Source of the DNA: Sphingomonadaceae bacterium
GTDB taxonomy: Bacteria; Pseudomonadota; Alphaproteobacteria; Sphingomonadales; Sphingomonadaceae
Assembly: GCA_019245455.1 (NCBI GenBank)
Contig: JAFARM010000409.1
Span: forward strand, 1 to 5,723
Direction of reading: 5' to 3'
Length of the DNA stretch: 5,723 nucleotides
The notes below the pieces were generated by a model. It worked only from the letters and a program-made list of their open reading frames with translations. It did no database searches and was not told where the DNA came from. Shown here one piece after another: positions 1 through 5,723 of this stretch (positions within the stretch are counted from its first letter, which is position 1; each line of letters begins with the position of its first letter). The position numbers and the translations under genes were made by a program.

Positions 1-1
1 G

Positions 2-277
2 GGCACGGTCGAGGCGGCGCGGCTCGGCGGGCTGGCCGACCCCGCCCATCTCGCCATGGCCCGTTCGTGGGGTCTGGCGCTGCGCCTCGGCCAGCGCCTG
101 ACCGGCGGCACGGCGGCGCCGCTGACCGCGAGCCGGCTGACCGTCCAGGGCCTGACGCTGGTGCTGACCCTGGCACCGGCCGACGCACCGTTGTTCGGCG
201 AGGCGGTGACCCGCCGCCTGAAGGCGCTGGCATCGATGCTCGGCCTGGGCAGCGCGGAGCGGGTGGCGACGGCGTAA
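2..277 (+). CDS. ppx: Exopolyphosphatase (Ppx/GppA family), C-terminal fragment
   Basis: The reading frame is open from the left edge to a TAA at 275-277, giving the last 91 residues; the start and catalytic N-terminal half lie outside the window. The block ARSWGLALRLGQRLTGGTAA, followed by a short strand-rich stretch (LTLVLTLAPADAPLFGEAV) and a basic helix (TRRLKALASMLGL), resembles the C-terminal helical domain of alphaproteobacterial Ppx/GppA phosphatases. These cytoplasmic enzymes release phosphate from the ends of inorganic polyphosphate; GppA members also hydrolyse pppGpp. Ppx genes are often found near ppk and rnd in alphaproteobacteria, and rnd is present here 2.4 kb away on the opposite strand, which supports the call. 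The gene converges on katG with a 58-bp gap. An ATG at 56 is internal to the frame and is not the start. No catalytic residue is visible in this fragment, so the identity rests on tail similarity and context. Confidence 0.72.
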   Translation, partial: GTVEAARLGGLADPAHLAMARSWGLALRLGQRLTGGTAAPLTASRLTVQGLTLVLTLAPADAPLFGEAVTRRLKALASMLGLGSAERVATA

Positions 278-300
278 GCCGCGCTTCCTGCGGCAGGAGA

Positions 301-326
301 CGGAGCGGGCCGGAAGACCCGCTCCG
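301..326. terminator. Hairpin between convergent ppx and katG
   Basis: A perfect 9-bp stem (CGGAGCGGG at 301-309 with CCCGCTCCG at 318-326) encloses an 8-base loop, in the 58-bp gap between the ends of two convergent genes. The position suits a shared bidirectional terminator, but neither strand has a T-run after the stem, so it is at best an atypical intrinsic terminator. A smaller 5-bp hairpin (TCCTG/CAGGA, 286-298) lies just to its left. Confidence 0.5.
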
Positions 327-335
327 CCCGGTCGC

Positions 336-3869
<3,534 letters not shown>

Positions 3870-3880
3870 TCAGCGTGCGA

Positions 3881-4651
3881 TCAGGCGGCGACCAGACCCG
3901 TCCGCCGGCGGGCCATGACGCCGATCAGGCCGAACCCGGCGACGAGCATCGCCCAAGCCGCCGGCTCGGGCACCGCGGCGGCCGAGACGCCGTCGAGGAA
4001 GACGTAGGGCGGGAAGCCCTGCGGCGTGCCGATCGCCAGGAACGACAGGACGCTGTTCGCCGCCGTCGCGGTGAAGGTGAAGCTCTGCTGTCGCCAGGGC
4101 ACGAAGCCGTGGCTCGCGTTGTTGACGACGTCGGTGTACTGCGTCTGCTCACCCAGGCTGACCGCGACCTGCTCGGTCGTCGCGCCGGTGAAGAAGTTCG
4201 GGTGGTTGGTGAAGCCGTTCTGCTGGTTCGCCGCCCAGAAGAAGTTGACGCGATAGTCCTTGCCCGGCGTGGTCGCGATCGTCTGGTAGACGGGGCGGCC
4301 GGTCGGCGAATCGCCATAGCCGCTATAGGCCCCGTCCATGGCGATAAAGTTGCCGCCGCGGGGGCTCGACGGCGTCAGGCCGTTGTTCGACCCCGTGCCC
4401 GGACCCCAGAAGGTGATCGTGCCGTAGCCGTCGGAAATACCGTTGGCGTCGAGCCCGCGGTCGGCATGGCCGGCCGCGATGACGAAGTTGTAGCCGTCAC
4501 CCTGCCAGCCGACGAGGCCGGCGTTCGAGATGATCTGGTCCGGCCCGTGGGTCGTCTGCTCGAACCCGCCGTTGACCACCAGATTGGAGCTTGCCTGCGC
4601 GGTACCACCGACCACGGCGACCGCAGCCGCCAGAACAATCTTCAGTCTCAT
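3881..4651 (-). CDS. Exported PEP-CTERM (PEPxxWA-type) protein with a DUF642-like beta-rich domain
   Basis: A 256-residue secreted or surface protein of unknown specific function. The N-terminus is a clear signal peptide (MRLKIVLAAAVAVVGGTAQA, predicted cleavage after A20). The mature part opens with NLVVNGGFEQ, typical of DUF642 and related galactose-binding-like beta-sandwich proteins. It continues with PRGGNFIAMDGAYSGYG, FFWAANQQ, GATTEQVAVSLG and SFTFTATAANSVLSFLAIG, then FLDGVSAAAV just before the anchor. The C-terminus is a complete sorting signal: VPEPAAWAML (P228, E229, P230, W233), a hydrophobic helix, and RRR at 248-250. Proteins with this tail are generally processed by an exosortase and linked to exopolysaccharide or biofilm production; no exosortase is in this window. 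The start is the ATG at 4651, preceded by GAAGG with eight bases of spacing; a GTG at 4660 would overlap that site. A T-tailed terminator follows. Carbohydrate binding is inferred from fold resemblance only. Confidence 0.88.
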   Translation of the reverse strand: MRLKIVLAAAVAVVGGTAQASSNLVVNGGFEQTTHGPDQIISNAGLVGWQGDGYNFVIAAGHADRGLDANGISDGYGTITFWGPGTGSNNGLTPSSPRGGNFIAMDGAYSGYGDSPTGRPVYQTIATTPGKDYRVNFFWAANQQNGFTNHPNFFTGATTEQVAVSLGEQTQYTDVVNNASHGFVPWRQQSFTFTATAANSVLSFLAIGTPQGFPPYVFLDGVSAAAVPEPAAWAMLVAGFGLIGVMARRRTGLVAA

Positions 4652-4748
4652 CGAGCCCACCTTCGTCTGAATCCAGCGAGCCGCATTCGACCTTGCCTCT
4701 GCCGACGCGACGACCGGCTCCTAAATGCGGTTGACGGTGAACGCAAGA

Positions 4749-4763
4749 CTAAGGTTTAGTTAA
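4749..4763 (-). promoter_or_regulatory. Possible CtrA-type site upstream of the PEP-CTERM gene
   Basis: On the minus strand TTAA-CTAAACC-TTAG matches the CtrA consensus TTAA-N7-TTAA at seven of eight positions. It lies about 98-112 bp upstream of the PEP-CTERM start, in an AT-richer patch (about 4745-4764) that stands out from the GC-rich surroundings. CtrA is a cell-cycle and motility regulator conserved in alphaproteobacteria, sphingomonads included. No convincing -35/-10 pair was found next to the site, so binding is conjecture. Confidence 0.3.
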
Positions 4764-4780
4764 TGGCAGGATCGGGTAAG

Positions 4781-4801
4781 GCCGGGCGCCGGCAGCCCGG
4801 C
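4781..4801 (-). terminator. Weak hairpin after the thioredoxin-like gene
   Basis: GCCGGGC (4781-4787) and GCCCGGC (4795-4801) form a perfect 7-bp stem with a 7-base loop, six bases past the TAG stop codon (4810-4808). The minus-strand sequence after the stem is CTTACCCGAT, without a T-run, so termination efficiency is uncertain. Confidence 0.4.
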
Positions 4802-4807
4802 GTCAGC

Positions 4808-5386
4808 CTAGACCCACCCCGCCAGCCAGTCGGCGAGCGCCTGCGGCGTCATGTGGCGGGCGTCGGATAGCGCGGCGAAATGGCCGGGGTTCTTCAGCCG
4901 GTCGGTCGCCGGATCGACGATCAGCACCGCCGGCACGCCCTTCACGTCGGCCCCGTAGCGGGCGGCGATGTCCAGGTTCTTATCGCGCCGGCCGATGTCG
5001 ACGCTGACGACCGCGTAGTGCCGATCGACGAACGCCTTGACCGCCGGCAACGCCAGGACGCCGGCGAGGACGCGGCAGTCGGGGCACCAGTTGCCGCCCA
5101 GGTCGATCAGCAGCAGCTTGTGCGCCTTCGCCGCCCGCGCCTTGGCGGCCGCGACGTCGGCGGCGGCATCGGCGGTCTCGTCGTAGGGCAAGGGCAGCGG
5201 CTGCGCCAGCGCGGCCATCGTCGCCGTGACCCGCGGCGGTGTGGCGGCGGCAACGGCGAAGCTTGCGGGGATGGCGAGAAGGAGGGCGAGAGCGACGGGG
5301 CGGGCGTGCTTCGACAAGCTCAGCATGAGCGGGGGAAGGGCGAGGCGGTGGTAGCGGGGGCGTGCGAGGGCGAGGGAACGCTTCAT
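4808..5386 (-). CDS. Exported thioredoxin-like protein (WCPDC) with a REP-encoded segment in its signal peptide
   Basis: A 192-residue thioredoxin-fold protein, probably periplasmic. The core LLLIDLGGNWCPDCRVLAGV contains the redox motif W100-C101-P102-D103-C104, and the cis-proline expected of the fold is P152 in KGVPAVLIVD. A strand, VVSVDIG (126-132), lies between them, and the tail is a helix ending ALADWLAGWV. The WCxDC active site suggests a thiol-disulfide reductase or chaperone-like role; the substrate is unknown. The N-terminus is an unusually long signal sequence: a basic region of about 30 residues, a hydrophobic core near 31-45 (VALALLLAIPASFAV) and Ala-rich cleavage sites near 46-48. 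Residues 18-27 (PPLMLSLSKH) are encoded exactly by a copy of a REP repeat. The start is the ATG at 5386, with GGAG six bases upstream; a GTG at 5398 would leave no room for that site. Its leader abuts a palindromic element at 5402. Function is assigned only to superfamily level. Confidence 0.85.
   Translation of the reverse strand: MKRSLALARPRYHRLALPPLMLSLSKHARPVALALLLAIPASFAVAAATPPRVTATMAALAQPLPLPYDETADAAADVAAAKARAAKAHKLLLIDLGGNWCPDCRVLAGVLALPAVKAFVDRHYAVVSVDIGRRDKNLDIAARYGADVKGVPAVLIVDPATDRLKNPGHFAALSDARHMTPQALADWLAGWV
5305..5335 (+). repeat. REP copy inside the thioredoxin-like gene
   Basis: A 31-base stretch (core CTTCGACAAGCTCAGCATGA followed by GCGGGGG) is identical to 5617-5647, offset by 312 bases; both flanks diverge immediately. 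It is also related, inverted and with two mismatches over 28 bases, to 5575-5602. Read on the minus strand it supplies ten in-frame codons (5335-5306) of the signal peptide. This core is a repeat I recognise from sphingomonad genomes. Confidence 0.9.
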
Positions 5387-5401
5387 AGTGGTCTCCACAT
5401 T

Positions 5402-5515
5402 CTGTCATCCCCGCGAAAACGGGGACCCATCTCCTACGGCTTGCCTGCGGCGACGAACCCCGCCGCAGCTGAACGACGTTCGGGAGATGGGTCCCCGCTT
5501 TCGTGAAGATGACAG
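5402..5515. repeat. 114-bp palindromic repeat element (REPIN/MITE-like)
   Basis: Two 33-base arms, 5402-5434 and 5483-5515, are inverted copies matching at 29 of 33 positions. Both end inward with the sphingomonad-type motif GGGGACCCATCTCC. The left arm keeps its own small palindrome (CCCCG-CGAAAA-CGGGG, 5409-5424), which is lost in the right arm. The 48-base centre holds a perfect 8-bp hairpin (CTGCGGCG 5445-5452, CGCCGCAG 5461-5468) and the odd palindrome GAACGACGTTC (5471-5481), so as RNA the element could form a long branched stem. No target-site duplication was seen. It carries no gene, so mobilisation would have to be in trans. Confidence 0.85.
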
Positions 5516-5574
5516 GTTGAGGTAAAGCGAACCCCGCCGCCTCGCGACAAAGCTTATCTTGCCATGATCCTACT

Positions 5575-5644
5575 CCGCTCATGCCGAGCCTGTCGAAGCA
5601 CGACTGACCGTGTGGCCGTGCTTCGACAAGCTCAGCATGAGCGG
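5575..5644. repeat. Inverted REP doublet (REPIN-like)
   Basis: Two 28-base REP copies face each other: 5575-5602 (inverted orientation) and 5617-5644 (direct), matching at 26 of 28 positions, with a 14-base spacer. The pair can fold into one long hairpin. This is the usual REPIN arrangement, in which such pairs are thought to be moved by a chromosomal TnpA-REP (RAYT) transposase encoded elsewhere. Confidence 0.85.
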
Positions 5645-5723
5645 GGGTGCTGACTCAGCATGAGGGGGGGGGCTGACGCAGCATGAGCGGGGGGTGCTGA
5701 CTCAGCATCAGCGGGGGGTGCTG
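5631..5723. repeat. Tandem array of 23-24 bp units derived from the REP tail
   Basis: Four head-to-tail units start at 5631, 5654, 5677 and 5701 (lengths 23, 23, 24 and at least 23). Each has the form CTCAGCATGAGC-G(5-8)-TGCTGA, with small changes: unit 2 lacks the C in the G-run and has no T after it, unit 3 begins CGCAG, and unit 4 has CATCAG. Unit 1 is also the 3' part of the REP at 5617-5647, so the array appears to have grown from it. Some junctions form the perfect palindrome TGCTGA-C-TCAGCA (5648-5660 and 5695-5707). The array is cut by the window edge. Confidence 0.88.

Larger units (their letters stand above)
5387..5723. other. Gene-free, repeat-packed region
   Basis: No credible coding sequence was found on either strand over these 337 bp. 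Apart from the short leader of the thioredoxin-like gene (5387-5401) and a stretch at 5516-5574 in which nothing is recognised, the region is filled by a 114-bp palindromic element, an inverted REP doublet and a tandem array that continues past the window edge. Open frames crossing it (for example minus 4980-5582) read through the repeats and are not genes. The promoter of the thioredoxin-like gene must lie within or beyond the palindromic element. Confidence 0.8.

Noticed and set aside
5402..5515. Insertion sequence or transposase-bearing element
   Set aside because: The element has inverted arms but only a 48-base centre and no coding capacity, so it is a small non-autonomous palindromic repeat at most.
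4980..5582. A 200-codon minus-strand frame overlapping the thioredoxin-like gene and the palindromic element
   Set aside because: It reads through repeats in another frame and becomes Arg/Pro-rich opposite the real thioredoxin frame, which contains WCPDC and the cis-proline motif.
5631..5723. Possible CRISPR array because of regularly spaced repeats
   Set aside because: The units are contiguous with no unique spacers, are only 23-24 bp long and derive from a REP tail.

Overview
The window looks like chromosomal DNA of a sphingomonad-type alphaproteobacterium. The grounds are high GC content throughout, a secreted protein ending in the PEPxxWA-type sorting signal common in Sphingomonadales, and two short palindromic repeat families of the kind scattered through sphingomonad genomes (cores CTTCGACAAGCTCAGCATGA and GCGGGGACCCATCTCC). 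This assignment comes from recalled family knowledge, not a search.

Layout. Positions 2-277 (+) hold the last 91 codons of an exopolyphosphatase (Ppx/GppA family). It converges on a run of four minus-strand genes. In their direction of transcription, right to left, these are: an exported thioredoxin-like protein (4808-5386), a PEP-CTERM exported protein (3881-4651), ribonuclease D (rnd, 2630-3796) and catalase-peroxidase (katG, 336-2501). Hairpins lie at or near the gene ends: a bidirectional one between ppx and katG, one across the rnd stop codon, a good T-tailed terminator after the PEP-CTERM gene, and a weak one after the thioredoxin gene. The four minus-strand genes are therefore probably mostly separate transcription units rather than one operon. 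All the protein genes look intact except the ppx fragment cut by the window edge.

The right end (5387-5723) carries no gene and is packed with repeats. It holds a 114-bp element with 33-bp inverted arms that starts 15 bp upstream of the thioredoxin start codon, an inverted REP doublet (REPIN-like), and a 23-24 bp tandem array that grows out of the tail of the second REP and runs off the window edge. Another copy of the same REP lies inside the thioredoxin gene, where exactly ten in-frame codons of the signal peptide come from the repeat.

Functional picture. KatG removes hydrogen peroxide in the cytoplasm, RNase D trims tRNA and other stable RNA 3' ends, Ppx degrades polyphosphate, and the thioredoxin-like and PEP-CTERM proteins act outside the cytoplasm. 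No pathway clearly links them. I found no new defence, mobile or biosynthetic system. The noteworthy material is the repeat cluster and its intrusion into a coding sequence.
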